From: Zeus faber
Taxonomy: Eukaryota > Chordata > Actinopteri > Zeiformes > Zeidae
Reading direction: 5' to 3'
DNA: 64,000 bases
Assembly: GCA_960531495.1 (NCBI GenBank)
Contig: OY482864.1
Location: 6,367,157 to 6,431,156 of the forward strand
Below, piece after piece: positions 12,042 through 24,850 of the stretch (positions are counted from its first letter, which is position 1; each line of letters opens with the position of its first letter). The notes below the pieces were generated by a model that was given only the letters and a program-made list of their open reading frames with translations, was not told the origin of the DNA and searched no databases. Made by a program: the position numbers and the translations under genes.

Positions 12042-12720
12042 CACCATTTCCTTACCTTTGCAAACTTTGCAAAAGTAGACGAGAGCCACCTTGCCCACTA
12101 AGACGCACGCCAATATACTCAAGTTCCATTGTGAGGACAGGCAGCGTGGGAGAGAGAAAACCGGCGGCGAACCCAAATGCCACAAGCTTTTCAAGGATTT
12201 AGCGTCGGGTGAGACGCATTCCAGGGAACTCTACGACGTCGTCCATTCCAAAACCCAGGTCCGACTCCATGCCGGGACCTTCAGTCGACGATATGCGGGC
12301 GAGACGTCATTAGGCTTTGTGTCACGACCGGCGGTCAGGCCTGATTATCTGTGTTTGGAAGGGAAAAAGCCGCCATATCTCATAACAGGCTTTGCTTATT
12401 AACCCAAACCCAAAGTGTCACTGTGTAGATAACGGTCCAAGAGCCGAGGGAGGGACTGTGGTAGATTCCGACGCATGTCGTGAATTTATAAGCGTCTTCA
12501 ATTTGATATGCACAAAACAAAAAATGGAGGGAGGGAGGGAGGGTGAGGTGACCCCCCCAAAGACACACTGCTCGCGCCACAAGGCGGTCGCTGGGTGGGG
12601 TTAAGAAAGGGAGGAAAATAATGGTTTGACTCCGCTTGGTTTGACTTTGGTTGTAAATCTATTATCATATCTGTGCACCCACCACCACCACCTCCGCCCC
12701 TTCATTTAACCTTCACTCCC
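12042..12720. other. Unique intergenic DNA
   Basis: A 103-codon plus-strand open frame at 12091-12402 has no recognisable domain. No other signal apart from a short (GGGA)n at 12,529-12,542. Confidence 0.4.
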
Positions 12721-12727
12721 AGCCTCT

Positions 12728-12731
12728 CTCT

Positions 12732-12769
<38 letters not shown>
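12728..12769. repeat. (CT)n microsatellite
   Basis: CT run; another lies at 12892-12921. Confidence 0.9.
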
Positions 12770-12772
<3 letters not shown>

Positions 12773-12889
12773 ATGTAGGGACTGCCTCAGCATATTGATA
12801 ATGGGATTTATTTAAATCACTCCCATAATTTGAAGGACGACGACTGCAGCATCTGCGGTTGGTGTTGCCGTTAATTGGTCTTGTGTAGG

Positions 12890-12891
<2 letters not shown>

Positions 12892-12921
<30 letters not shown>
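12892..12921. repeat. (CT)n microsatellite
   Basis: About 15 CT units. Confidence 0.9.
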
Positions 12922-12926
<5 letters not shown>

Positions 12927-13574
12927 CTGAATGAATCACTAGTGCTGATCATCTCCTTAAAACATTCTCGTTGGCAAAGAATTGGCCACATCTCTCACAT
13001 TTCCAGCAACTTTTGTTGAAGCCAATTATCTATCGGCCGCCGACAAACCTTCCGCGAGCCGCTTGAACCGGCCATCACCTCGTGGCCTTAGTTTGAGATA
13101 AGGCAAAATGGACTTGCTCCATTTCCTTAGAGCGCTGTTTTTCATCCGCTGCGTAAAATAATGGAAACTACTGTGGCTTTTGTGTTGCAAGATCAAAATT
13201 GCAAAGCGGTACTGATTCATCGAATGCATCACTTCCAGCCAGAGGAGCGGCTCTGTGTTCATCAGAACAAGCTCAAGTTTCGCTCTGAAAGTGAGATCTA
13301 AGAGTCGTGATGAAAGGTTTGACTCTTTTCTTTTGAGATTCGGTAGTTTGCAGTCACTCAGTAAAGTTTCCGGACTCTTTGTCCGTTTTATTCAGCTGCT
13401 GTGGTGCGTGGTGACTCAGTCGGCTCTAAGTTGTGAATGGAATTCTCAGAAGAGTCATTTAATTTTGACACTTATAATACCAAGTGAAAATCGGTCAGAT
13501 TTTATATGAATTATGCCAAACACATGGACCTTTTCTGCCTGGGACTCAGGGCTAATTGATGCCTGTCATTATTT

Positions 13575-13690
13575 TCAGTCTGACTCACTAAGTGACTCCA
13601 GAGTCATTTAAAAGACTTGTTCACTACGAACGCATCCTTCGCCAGGCTTGCATCACTCTCCATTAGGAGGCCATAATGATGAGCGCAGTT
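13575..13690 (-). repeat. Dispersed repeat family X, copy 1
   Basis: The reverse complement holds TCATTATGGCCTCCTAATGG, then TGATGCAAG, then CTTTTAAATGACTCTGGAGT. The same ordered blocks occur at 23709 and 30496. The 300 bp to the left (13,250-13,575) are rich in GAGTC/GACTC and may belong to the same element. Confidence 0.75.
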
Positions 13691-13976
13691 ATACGTGTTT
13701 GTGGCGTGAGTGCCGTGGGATTATGTTATGTAATTGTAAAAAGGTTTGGGGAAGCACTGCTGTAGGCCTGTGGGGTTTTTGCAGACAGGACGACTCGCCC
13801 TCCCGGCTCTCGGCCTCCACACAGACACTTGTTGGTTCATTACGAGTGCGTCTGCCTGGCTGACTGACTGCTCGGTGTTATGCTAATTAAACCATCACAT
13901 CTAATTACCGGCTATATTACAGCCCAGATCACAGCTGCCGCGCCATCGCAGCGATGGAGGATACGCTTTAAAAGAC

Positions 13977-14001
13977 GTGTGTGCGTGTGTGTGTGCATCC
14001 A

Positions 14002-14037
<36 letters not shown>

Positions 14038-14114
14038 TGTGTGCTTGTGTGCATGTGTGTGTGTGCGTGTGCACGTGTTAGTGTGTGCGTGTGTGTTTGT
14101 GTGTGTCTATATGT

Positions 14115-14156
<42 letters not shown>

Positions 14157-14161
14157 ATGCG
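13977..14161. repeat. Imperfect (GT)n array with GC/AT interruptions
   Basis: About 180 bp of TG/CG/CA-type alternating purine-pyrimidine. Confidence 0.9.
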
Positions 14162-14224
14162 CATGAAAAACTCAAGTGTAATTTAAATGGAATTGAACCC
14201 AAGAAAAGAGGGCGAGATAAGTGA

Positions 14225-15480
14225 GTTTGATGAAAACTTTATTGCAGCGTGAAACTGAGGATACAAACCCATACTTCGACTCTCGGGTAATTTGTGTTAT
14301 AACACTTACTTTCAATTACATTTGATGTTGAGCAAGTAAACTATATCGGTGTGTGTGGGATCAGAGGTTTTAACGGTTAAAGTATAGGTCGGCTATCCTT
14401 CAACCCGGGCATTATTAAAACGTTGGTTCCCGTCATTTGAAGTGAGGCGCACAGCACAACCTCGCTGAAGGCTTGACGGTTGAAAAACCCACCACTCTGC
14501 TGCAAGTCCTCACTGTGCGTAAATGCAGTCCGATGGGGCAAAGGATTAATGGCGGGGCAGCCATTTCGGCTCAAAAAGCCTTGTTTAGGTGTCTCACGAT
14601 GGAAGGAAAGCGTTTCGCAAAGGGCGATAATTCATCATCACGAAGCGGTGTGAATGTAGCGGCCACGTAGGCGGCACACCCCGTGATGCGCCGTTGACGT
14701 GTTGATGAATGGATGAATAACCGCCATGCGTCACGTCTCATTCTCATGCAGGTGAGGACGTTACTCCCTACTCTACCTTGCTTGTTCGAAATTGTCAAAT
14801 CGCGTCTCAAACGTCAAGTGCGGCAGATTGTTCGGGTTTTTCTGACGACTTTGTCGCTGAGTGAATGTCGGGGGCGGGGGAAAAAGCCGGCTCTGTGATT
14901 ACAGAGGGGGGGATCGGATGCAAAGAGGTTGTTAGTTTGAACGCTTACCACCCTTCGCCGCCCGCCGCCCCCCCCCCCCCCCGCACGCAGAAACACAAAC
15001 ACAGCCGTAAATGTCATCAAGCAGCGCCGTGCAGGCGGACCTAAAACAAAATCATCATTTTCATCTGTTTTCCATCCCGCGCCCCGTAATGAACTCTGTC
15101 AAAGGACTCGTTTCTTCATTTGCGAACTATTCTTTCGCCCGCAAAAAACATAATAAACGCTTTTACAGAAAAACATGCCACGCGATAATCATTTTCTCCG
15201 AAACAGAGGAAATAGGACAATCTCTCCGTAGATGAGTTGCTCGATTGAAAACTATCTTCCGTTTCATCTCTCTCTTTTTCTCTCACGCGCCTTTCTTGGG
15301 ACTTGCGCTCGCTGTAGCTATCACACCGCAGATCAGTAATTACAGAAGCTTGTCAGAAATGGACTATGGGACGGTTCCCTACGGGGGAACCTTCCGCTGC
15401 CCGTCGATGCGATTTCACATGTGTCATATACAATAATGCATCTAAGGAAGCAAATTTATGCAAGAATAATAATAGAATAC
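14225..15480. other. Intergenic, no gene
   Basis: A C run at 14,969-14,982 is the only obvious feature. Short open frames are not supported by any family. Confidence 0.5.
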
Positions 15481-15511
15481 TATAATAATGTCATAATATA
15501 ATATGAAATGT

Positions 15512-16310
15512 TCGGCAGCAAGTGAACAGTTCTTGAAGTTGATGTGTTGGAAGCAGGAAAAATGGGCAAGCGTAAGGATCTGAGCCACTTTGAAAAGGAC
15601 CTAATTGTGATGGTTAGATGACTGGGTCAGAGCATCTCCAAAACAGCAGGTCTTGTGGGGTGTTCTCGGTATGCAGTGGTTAGTACCTACTAAAAGTGGT
15701 CCAAGGAAGGACAACCAGTGAACCAGCGACAGGGTCATGGGCGCCCAAGGCTCATTGATGCATGTGGGGAGCGAAGGTTAGCCCTGTTCCAATCCCACAG
15801 AAGAGCTACTGTAGCACAAATTACATAAAAGTTAATGCTGGTTATGAAAGAAAGGTGTCATAACACACAGTGCATCGCAGCTTGTTGTGTATGGAGCTGC
15901 GTAGCCACCGACCGGTCAGAGTGTCCATGCTGACCCCTGTCCACCTCTGAAAGCACCTACAATGGACATGTGAGCATCAGAACTGGACCATGAAGCAATG
16001 GAAGAAGGTGGCCTGGTCTGATGAATCACGTTTTCTTCTACATCATGTTGATGGCCGGGGTTGGGGTCCGGTGGAGCATCTGTGGGATGTGCTGGAACAA
16101 TAAACCTGATCCATGGGGGCCCCACCTCACAACTTAGAGGACTTAAAGGATCTAACATTTAACATCTTGGTGCCAGATACCACAGGACACCTTCAGAGGT
16201 CTTGTGGAGTCCATGCCTCGACGTGTCAGAGCTGTTATGGCGGCACAAGGGGGAGCTACACAATATTAGTGGTTATTAATGGTGGTTTAAATGTTGTGGC
16301 TGATCGGTTA
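15512..16310 (+). pseudogene. Left-truncated Tc1-like transposon relic
   Basis: Same family as the element at 44894-45545. The right end TGTTGTGGCTGATCGG is the TIR. The left end is missing, with homology starting at GGCAGCAAGTGAACAG. The decayed transposase begins ATGGGCAAGCGTAAGGATCT and is stopped by TGA within the first 25 codons, with further stops and deletions. TGGTCTGATGAATC, encoding WSDES with the first catalytic Asp, is still readable. Confidence 0.85.
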
Positions 16311-17250
16311 TATATGTAATAATAACCATTATATACAGTATATATTATTATTTTATGTATTATTTTAAGATTATTTTTTGTGATTGATTAATTTCCAAGA
16401 AATCTCCATTCTTATTTTCCAATCTAATTTCCACCCTATTTGACTATAATTCTGTCATACTTTCACGCTACCTTTTCAATTGAATACACTTCTAATTCCC
16501 AAGTGTGTGCTGCATTAACGTGCTACAGTATTATGATAAAGTGTCGCCCATTGAAGTTTGGAGTACATCAACACAGCCGCGCTGCTTCTAATTTGATTAT
16601 TTTAACACCAAATTATATAAATTATAATCATATTAATTAATTCTATAAACTTTTTGGGGGGGATTAAGACAATTACCAAGTCTGAGGCCTTATACATTAT
16701 GAGCACAGATTTGTAATCTTTTTGTTTTATTTATCAAATGTATTTCGAAAAGGGAAAAATGTCTCATTTAGAAGCGTGATGGGGCTGTGACCTTGGTTCA
16801 CGACATCACATACAATTAAATGGGGAAAAATAATTATATTGCAGCTGTCGAATAACATGACAGCCCATCATTAAAAACGGCCAAGGTCAAGTTGTAAGTC
16901 ATCTCACACATATTTCATGCCTCACGACACATACATACGTGGACAGCGTTAGCCATATAACTCACTCACACAAACACACACACGCACACACGGTCTCAGA
17001 CACTGTTAAATTTGATTGACAGACACGGACGGCGGCATCGCTGTTTTTTTTAAATTATTAATAGAGCGGAAGTTCACGGGAGAAATATCTCAATCCCTTC
17101 TGCCGAGGTAATGGGGTTATTTGTTCAGAGCAAGGCCCTTAAAACCTTGATTCATTTGACAAGCCGCCATTGTCGCCAACTGGAATAGCAACGGCGGCGA
17201 GATAAGACTGTTTCTAATGATCCGGTGACATTGACCTATCTCGAGGGCAC
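16311..17250. other. AT-rich intergenic DNA
   Basis: No coding or repeat signature except a short CA tract (16,974-16,992). Confidence 0.5.
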
Positions 17251-17257
17251 GCACTCA

Positions 17258-17259
17258 TG

Positions 17260-17324
<65 letters not shown>

Positions 17325-17357
17325 ACACACACATACAGACACACACACACACACACT
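17258..17357. repeat. Interrupted (CA)n microsatellite
   Basis: CA units with CAGA and ATAC interruptions. Confidence 0.95.
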
Positions 17358-17829
17358 TTAACAGCCATTGTTCCGAATCCCATGTCCTTTTAACAGACCA
17401 CCATCGACTTAACGACACTATTATGGAAGGTGTAGGTCACGGCGCGACCCCCCTCTTAAATCGCATCCAGGTCGAATCGGCCCGGAAAACACGCTTAAAG
17501 GTTAAACGCACAACGTGACCCTCACATAAGAAGTTTCAACAAAAATAAAGAAATCTCTCTACTCTTGTTGGCTATTCAAGACATCCACATGCTTGGGCCC
17601 ACCGGTCTCTCCTAATTACAAGCCTCCTATAATAGCTTGCTTGCACCATATAGTGAAACCTATTCATTCAATCTCTAAAAGAGAGCCCCGGGTGGAAATT
17701 ACTCTAGTAGCCGGAAAGTGAATTCTAAGCTGCGAAGGAGGGTCATTGTGGCTCGTTGTGTGAGCTCAGGCATGCTCAGCCAGCCTAGTTCATTTAATTA
17801 ATTTTTTTATTTTAAAATCAGATCAGGGC

Positions 17830-18155
17830 GATATCAAAGCTCAGAAAAAGGCCACGAAACCAGCGCAAAAAATGCGAGGAGGCCCTCGACTTGCAGGGAA
17901 CGCCGTCGTACTTTGCGCGACCAAATCCAACCCAAAGGTTGGTCGTTCTCTTCATTCTCTCATTCTCTTGATTTCAACACACAATTGAGGCGTAGCGCGG
18001 GAGCTGGTTCTGTCAGACAACATGACGGCGCCACACTCTCCACAGCCTTAATGGGCCGGCCTGTTTAAGCAGCCAATCCCTACCTGCTTTGCTGCCTGCT
18101 TGCTTGCTGCACTGTCGGGTTCTATTCTACTTTCCATGGGGGGATTCCAGCTCAT
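17830..18155. repeat. Copy B of the diverged inverted duplicate (see 2299-2590)
   Basis: In minus orientation relative to copy A, 15.5 kb away. The reverse complement reads GCAGCAAAGCAGGTAGGG, CTGCTTAAACAGGC, TTGTCTGACAGAACCAGCTC, CGCTACGCCTCA. Its flanks differ from copy A's flanks. Confidence 0.75.
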
Positions 18156-18159
18156 CACT

Positions 18160-18985
18160 AGGTCACTAAGTACAACTATGTTTGCTGTACATCTCACAGA
18201 GATTGGTGAGCAATAGAGGCTTAACTCAAACTATGCAAAATAAAGATAATTTGAAAGTGAATCCAAGAGTTGTCAGTCTGAAACATGTTTCCGGCAGTTC
18301 CCAAAAGTTGACAGTGGAAAAAAAAAACACCCAACACTCAAACCGCGAATTCCATTTGGAGTCCGTCGACCAATGTGCAGCATCTATTTGTTCATCCCCC
18401 AGGATGCATCACCAGAAAAAATAAAAACAACAAATTAAAACCCATATCTGGTGTGCTCCAGGCTATCCAATATGATTTTTTTTTTTCTTCCAATCAGCGA
18501 GTAAATTATTATTCAGTGTGTTGGGGTTAAAATAGTGATCGTAATATCTGTGAGCGGTGAGTTTTTGGCCAGATTAAACCTTAATTTTTCGGTAAATTAT
18601 ATATATATGTATTTATATCTACTGTAGGTCGAGACAGCTAGTCCATTAAAATGAAGCGCGCTGAAGAAATGGGGGGCTCACTTGTAAATGTCAGGCACAG
18701 TTTCCATAACTGAAAAACTTGCACTTGCACTGCCCATATACACCTTTAAAAACAGTGTGTTGCTGTAAGACCTACTTGGAAAATAAGGCCATTGTAATCA
18801 TCATGAAATAATTTTTTAGTAATTTAGTCACTCTAATTGCACAACCGTTTCCTCGAGTTGGATTTTTCGCAAAAACTGATGTTGGATGTAAATAGCACAG
18901 TGTGAATTATATATATTGTTAATTCTGTTCCCGGAGATTTAAATTTCCAATCAACACGCAGGCGTTTTGCATCCGATCTTAATTA
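18160..18985. other. AT-rich intergenic DNA
   Basis: Nothing recognised; T run at 18,476-18,486. Confidence 0.5.
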
Positions 18986-19150
18986 TTACATTACAATGTA
19001 TTTAGCAGATGCTTTTATCCAAAGCGACTTACAATTATTCAAACACCGACGGACGCAGCCATCAGGAGCAATTAGGGGTTAAGTGTCTTGCTCAAGGACA
19101 CTACAGCATGCTAGCAGGAGGAGCCTGGGATCCAACCAGCAACCTTTAGA
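18986..19150 (-). mobile_element. tRNA-derived SINE fragment of a common fish type
   Basis: On the minus strand it reads GGTTGCTGGTTGGATCCCAG (B-box-like), then GAGCAAGACACTTAACCCCT, and ends with TTGTAAGTCGCTTTGGATAA and AAGCATCTGCTAAATACATT. This order is typical of widespread fish SINEs; the exact family name is not certain. Confidence 0.7.
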
Positions 19151-19229
19151 TTAGATTACTCGACAAGGTCGAAAAAGTAAATCAAAGCACAAGTTTAGGG
19201 TTTACAGAGAACTGCATGACTACAAAATT

Positions 19230-19450
19230 AAATTATTCAATTAATTAAATAATTATTACATTATTATTATCATAATCATTATTATTAGTGTAATACAATA
19301 ATACTAATACTGCATACTAGTTTCTATTATCATAAGATTATTGCTTTTGTGATTATTATGATGATTATCATGATTATTAATAATAATCATAATAATCATT
19401 ATAATAACCATAATAATAATGATAGCTATAATTATTATAAGCTATAAAAT
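19230..19450. repeat. Degenerate (ATT/AAT)n tract
   Basis: ATT-rich simple repeat that passes from ATT to AAT and is therefore partly self-complementary. Confidence 0.7.
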
Positions 19451-20769
19451 AAATACATGAAACAAAAATGAAAGACACCATTTTATTTTTTTTTTATATT
19501 CCATGAAAACCATTTTCAATAATTTCACAATTTATGAGACTTCTGAAGGGAATTTTTGCCCGGGATTTCTGCTGCTTGAAGTGATTATGTTTTAAAAAAG
19601 CAGTCGCTAATTCAATCTTAAGTACATGATAGAACTTATTAACCAATCAATTGTAGCCAATCAACCCCAAATACTGCCCCCTTGCTGCTGATTGACATAT
19701 GTGAAGAATCTCGTATTATTATTATCATTATTATTATTAAAACTATTTGGGTGATCAACATTTGGAAAAGTGTCATTGGGAAGCCTATTATTAGGGGTCC
19801 ATTCCGCAGTTATTTTATTGTTCGGATTTTTTTATTATTATTCTCCTTGGCATTTTTCAGGCTAAAAGTGGAACAGGACAACACCTCGAACTATTAACAC
19901 GGTTAAGGTCTTGTTAGAACTGGGACATCTCAGACATCATTTTATCCATATCAATCTAACTTCCGGGCAGGAATTAGTGAAAAACATATGAAATTTGACT
20001 AGAAGTAGCCGAATGTTCGTGCATGGCCCACACGCCGAGGTTATAAAACTTCTGTTCGGGTGGGGGATTGAGATGAGTTTGTGGAGTAAGACGCTTTGTG
20101 ATCATCCAATTCGCAATATGTACAGGTTGTGGCTAATGAGTGCACATTCGCACCGTGCGAGCTGCGTAGTGTGGACTCCATCGCTCTGTAGTGGTTACAA
20201 ACTGCGCCTTACCTGCTTGATGTCAGCGGGGCGTTTGGTTTGATATTAATCTTTTGCCCTTTTTGTAAATATAAAGACATTTTGTTCGCATCTAACCCGG
20301 TGCCTCCTAATTTTGCGGCATTGGAGCCAGTCATGACAAACTTCACCACGGAGTGATTTCCTTCCACAGAGACACCGTGAGGCAGGACTATGTGGACTAC
20401 AGGTAGTAGACAGCCACCTTCTAATTTTTGGGATAAAGATATAACACGCAACAAGTGTATCCGCTTGTAGTAGTAATTCTGCGTGTCACCAGGACTCAGA
20501 TGTCATTATGTCAGCCAATGCTGCGTTCAAGGGAAATTCTGAAAATTGTAACTCGCTTTAGACGTAATGCTGATGTAAAGATGAGCGACAGCACAAACTG
20601 ATGTTATGTTCCATAGGACCTCGAAAATTTGTAATTGGTGTGGATAATGGACCCCTGTATTGCTACCTGAAGCTATATTTAAATACTCACTCACTCCCTT
20701 TTTGTAATTACTGGGGGAAAATTCTCTGAATGTTTCAGGGTAAAAGCAGAAGTTACAAACACAGTTTAT

Positions 20770-21090
20770 GTCTCTTTTGTATGTCACAAACATCTCATGG
20801 TTCAATGTTCATCAAAATAGATCCACATACAGAGCATAAAATTGGTGAAAAACACAAAAAATTTGACCCAGATCACAGACATCTAACATCGCAACGCAAC
20901 AATGACAGAAGTCACGAACACGGTCGAGGTGTTTTTTGAACCGATATTTCACAAACATCTCGTGGTTTAATTTTCGTCCAAATCGATGGAGTAATTTGTG
21001 AAAAACTGACCAAATTTGGCCCAAAGAATCAAGGGGGTCGTGCTTCACCACCACAGAAATACGACAGCATCTTTCGTATTTCATTGAAAC
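20770..21090. repeat. Tandem repeat of unknown family, two ~165-bp units
   Basis: Unit 1 has TCACAAACATCTCATGGTTC and GGTGAAAAACAC; unit 2 has TCACAAACATCTCGTGGTTT and TGTGAAAAACTG. Each then has (A)AATTTG(A/G)CCCA. Read on the minus strand both give NHEMFV(T/K)Y preceded by LGQI..VFH. A weaker third copy lies near 19,930-20,005. Confidence 0.7.
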
Positions 21091-21445
21091 ATAAGTTCTA
21101 CTATTGTAAACCTCCGTAAATACGTAAACTGCAAAAATACGTCATGACGTATTTTTTGACGCGCATGAGAGTAACTGACGCGCACAAGTACTAAAACTAA
21201 CATTTATTTTTAATGTTTATGAAATAACATGTATTTATAATTATTGTTATGCAAAATAAATACAAAGTTTATTATTGATATTGTTCCAGATGCCGAAAAT
21301 TAGCCAAAAGTCTAAGACAATAAAGAAGCAATTGTCCAAATAGTCCAGTCCTCGGGGTCCGTCACAATGATAAAAAAAAAAGGTACTAAGGAAAAATACT
21401 GTGAAAACAATAATGAGAAAACTTTCAAAATCAGTGTTAATTTGT

Positions 21446-21862
21446 GGGGACGGTGGCACAGTGCTTGCACTGCTGCCTCACAGCAGCTCCTGGTAGCTCC
21501 TGGGTTCGATTCCCTCCTGGGGCGCTGTTGGCACCGCGCTCCGGTGGGTTTGCATGTTCTCCTTGTGCTCACATGGGTTTCCTCCTTGTAACATCAGTAA
21601 GGACCCCCACCAAAAACATGCACAACATCGTTGTCTGACCAGTGATGGGACATGATTAAATTGGTCCCCGGGCACGTCGCTGTACACTGCCCACTCCTGG
21701 CTGCCCCCCCGGAGGAAGGACAAGCCAGGACGGGTTAAAAGCAGAGAACTCATTTCACCGGCCACCATTGCAAGCGCCCGTGTGTGTTGGTCGCCGTCAC
21801 CGCATGAGTGCATGTGTCAGTGTGGTGTGTGTGCTGTGTGATAAATAAAGAATCTTCTTCAA
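21446..21862 (+). mobile_element. SINE-like element, copy 1
   Basis: Begins GGGACGGTGGCACAGTGCTT, with TGGCACAGTGC resembling a polymerase III A box, followed about 50 bp later by the B box GGTTCGATTCC. It continues GCATGTTCTCC and GGACCCCCACCAAAAACATG and ends near AATAAAGAATCTTCTTC. A second copy at 58167-58402 has the same order. Confidence 0.75.
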
Positions 21863-22610
21863 TTCGCCATATCTGTACAGTGTTATGAGGCTCATTCCAT
21901 CAGGATGATTTACAGTTTGGAGACTCCAGAAATAAACAGTGTGCTTGCTAGGAGTTTAACAGCAGTTCTTAAGAGCAAGATCTAGAATGTTTGCACATGG
22001 ACACAAAATGAGCTACACTAATAAAGTGGACTCCGTGCATTGCTGCCTGCAGCTTAACAAATAAACATCTGTATTGTTGTGAATTGGCTATTATGAAATA
22101 TGTATAATAATGATTTGAATATTTTCATGGAACATTTCCAAAATACAAATGGTACATTTAATCATTGATTTATGCGATTATTTATTGATTTGATCACTCC
22201 TTCGTCCTTCAAAAAGGTTTGAAGGTTCTTATTTAGTGACCTGAGAGAGAAAGAGACTTATATGTATTCATATAATCTACACAATACTGCATAGATAATT
22301 TTATTCCACTTATTTATTCATCTATTTTAGATTAACTTCACTTATGTTGATGTATTTTCAACAGCAATGTTTACAATTTTCTATTTTTATTTTAGGTCTT
22401 CACATAGAGTATCCGTATATACATTTCTGAACTACATTATCGCCCCTTGCGAAAGTAGGAAGGAAGGAGTGAATCAGTGGATGTAGTCGACGCACCAGGG
22501 CCTCGGTCATGAAGTCAAGGGATGAAGTGGCTGGGGGCACGTCATAGAAGAGGTTTGGTTTTAGGGGGATTACATGGCAATTAGCTGCAACACGTAGATG
22601 GATTACCGAT
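21863..22610. other. AT-rich intergenic DNA
   Basis: No feature recognised. Confidence 0.5.
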
Positions 22611-22623
22611 GGATTACACACAG

Positions 22624-22654
22624 CGCCGCCACTCCCACTCCCACTCCCACTCCC
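22624..22654. repeat. (CACTCC)n hexanucleotide repeat
   Basis: About five units of CACTCC; on the minus strand this gives a short Gly-Ser run. Confidence 0.85.
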
Positions 22655-23104
22655 AAATGTAGAACGAAGACTCATAAGGTTAATTTCCAAGTGCACTCGT
22701 CCAAGAGGTTTGCAACGCGAGCCACTCACTGACCTCCACTGGGACGATTGTTTTTGATCCCAACCAGGCATAAAAACCCAGATTGTCCGTTAATTGGAGG
22801 TTCTGTCGTCGATGCCCCGACGGCCTTTGCGCAGACGTTGCCACGGTGACGGCAGCACCAGATGTCTGAGGATGTGACTAAAGTCCTTGGAGACGAGTCC
22901 TGAGAGTTTTTCACCCGACGCAGTCAGGAGGGCGGCCGTTCTTGTCCTCCTCGTCTCTTCTCCTCAAGAACTATCCATGGTTTGTCAGCACTCTCTTCTC
23001 GTCTCTTCTCCAACCCTCTCTCTTCTTCAAAGTTCTTCTCTTCTCTCCCCCCCATCCTCGCTCATCTCTTATTCTATTTTCTGCTGTCCCCTTTTTGCCG
23101 CTGG

Positions 23105-23160
23105 AACGATGTAAATTTCCCCGTTGTGGGACTAATAAAGGTTTATCTTATCTTAGTCTT
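23105..23160 (+). mobile_element. LINE 3'-tail-like fragment
   Basis: ATTTCCCCGTTGTGGGACTA then ATAAAGGTTTATCTTATCTT matches the 3' tail common to fish non-LTR retrotransposons of the L2/Rex kind. Surrounding DNA (22,950-23,250) is pyrimidine-rich and shows no reverse transcriptase. Confidence 0.55.
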
Positions 23161-23416
23161 CTCTACTCCTCCTCTCTCCTCTCCTCTCCTTCCCTCTTCT
23201 CTCTCATCTCTCCTCCTCTGCTCTTTCTTTGTATCGCCTCTCGCGCTCTCTCCCTTTTTTGTTCTTGTCAACGGTCTGTCCATGTACATGGATTCTCCAA
23301 AGGGGTTTATTTATCGTTTTAGGTAACCATGGAAACAGTCCACGTGTGTTTCAGTCCACGGGAGACTACGGTCACATCCAGCATTGCGTTATAAGCCAGT
23401 TTTCAAAAAAAGGTCC

Positions 23417-23448
23417 CCCCCCCCCCCCACACACACACACACACACGT
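23417..23448. repeat. Poly(C)-(CA)n tract
   Basis: About 14 C followed by nine CA units. Confidence 0.9.
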
Positions 23449-23708
23449 CACGTCTTCGAGTCGAGACGCCTCCTTTAATGTGAAAAAGACTTGTGAGAAA
23501 GCGTCGTCACAGGCTGTTCCGCCTGCCCCCACCCCACCCTCTCGCCGCCAGGTCAGGACTAATGAGTCTTTTTTTTTTTGTCGGAAGCGGCGCTCATATC
23601 TCATATTTATCCAGATGAACCCGACGAACCGGCCCCTCCCCCAAACTCCAAACTCTGTCTGACTTTTTGTCTCAAAAGCACGGCACAACACCATCCTGTT
23701 AACCAGCC

Positions 23709-23836
23709 AAAACGCCACAAACGTGCTGGTCATTATGGCCTACTAATAGTTAGTAATGCAAGACTCTCACGCGATTTGCTTCGCCACAAACTACTCTTTT
23801 AAATGACTCCGGAGTCTGAAGTCAGTCCGGCAAAAG
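23709..23836 (+). repeat. Dispersed repeat family X, copy 2
   Basis: Contains AACGCCACAAAC, TCATTATGGCCTACTAATAG, AATGCAAGACTC and CTTTTAAATGACTCCGGAGT in that order. Confidence 0.8.
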
Positions 23837-23859
23837 ACGGGGGCCCTTTGACTTCTTCG

Positions 23860-24800
23860 ACAATAATTAACTGAAAATAATTACTGAAGACCAAATGAAA
23901 GTCTGAGGCACAGAACTCACCGAATCCCAAAAAAGGGTCAAACCTTTCATCGCTACAAATGCTCCACTGTCAGTGTGAAACTCCAAGAGCCGCCATTCTG
24001 GTTAGATCCGATGAATTAGCACGGCCTGTCAACTTTCACCTTGCAACAAGAGTTAGTTTCTGTGATGCATGTATCTTAATTGGAATTTTCATGCCGCACA
24101 CGGCGAGCTCTTACGACTTTGGCGTATGTCAACGTTGCAAGGTCAATTCCTCAGATTACCTCTGCTTGCTCCATTTGCACCACCCGCTTGTCCTTGCGGT
24201 CGGTCGCCGACCGCACTCTCCATGGCTCCAGCCGGCCTAATATGGAAATCATTAAAATGGCTTAAGTGGGGCAGCGAAATGAGACTCGAGGCGCGAGAAC
24301 ACAGGGTGCGGCGGTCGCAAAGGTAATGAGGGACACTGTGCGTCCCCGCAAATCTCAGACGGACGAGAAGAATTTGCCTCTATTTCAACTCTTTCCGACC
24401 TTGTTCCCGAGCCCATTTAGAGATGCAAATTCCAAGCCACTTCGTTCTCAGAAGTCATATTTGCCGCAGCTCCCCACGGTAAATTGGTCGGGTCCATTAG
24501 GCGGCATGGCGGTGCCGCGCGTCGACGCCGTGCGGCTGCCTCTCGTGTGCGACGCGCAAATCAGCCAGAGGCAGACCTACCCGATGTAGGAGGATCTGCT
24601 GTTTGGTAAACCGGGTTTTATTTGATTTCCTGTTGTGCCAGGGCGTGCGGCGGCGAGAAGCGATATCCTACTCATTAGTTTATGTACATTAGCGACGGAA
24701 TCTAATGCTTTATGCATACGAGGCCAACAGCGAAGGGCCTGCGATGATTAAGGATGATGCTTATTTTATGGAAATCAAAACCCAGAAATGAGCACGGTGC
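23860..24800. other. Unique intergenic DNA, candidate regulatory
   Basis: Non-repetitive, moderate GC, with TATGGAAATCATTAAAATGG at 24241-24260 and further TAAT cores. No gene recognised. Confidence 0.3.
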
Positions 24801-24814
24801 CCACATAATCCACA

Positions 24815-24815
<1 letters not shown>

Positions 24816-24848
<33 letters not shown>
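24816..24848. repeat. (CT)n microsatellite
   Basis: About 15 CT units followed by pyrimidine-rich DNA to 25,020. Confidence 0.9.

Positions 24849-24850
<2 letters not shown>

Noticed and set aside
12039-12402. CT-tract plus CAG acceptor followed by TTTGCAAACTTTGC, suggesting a zinc-finger exon
   Set aside because: The C..C pattern and the following KTHANILKFH stretch are in different frames, with a TAG between them; no second finger half.
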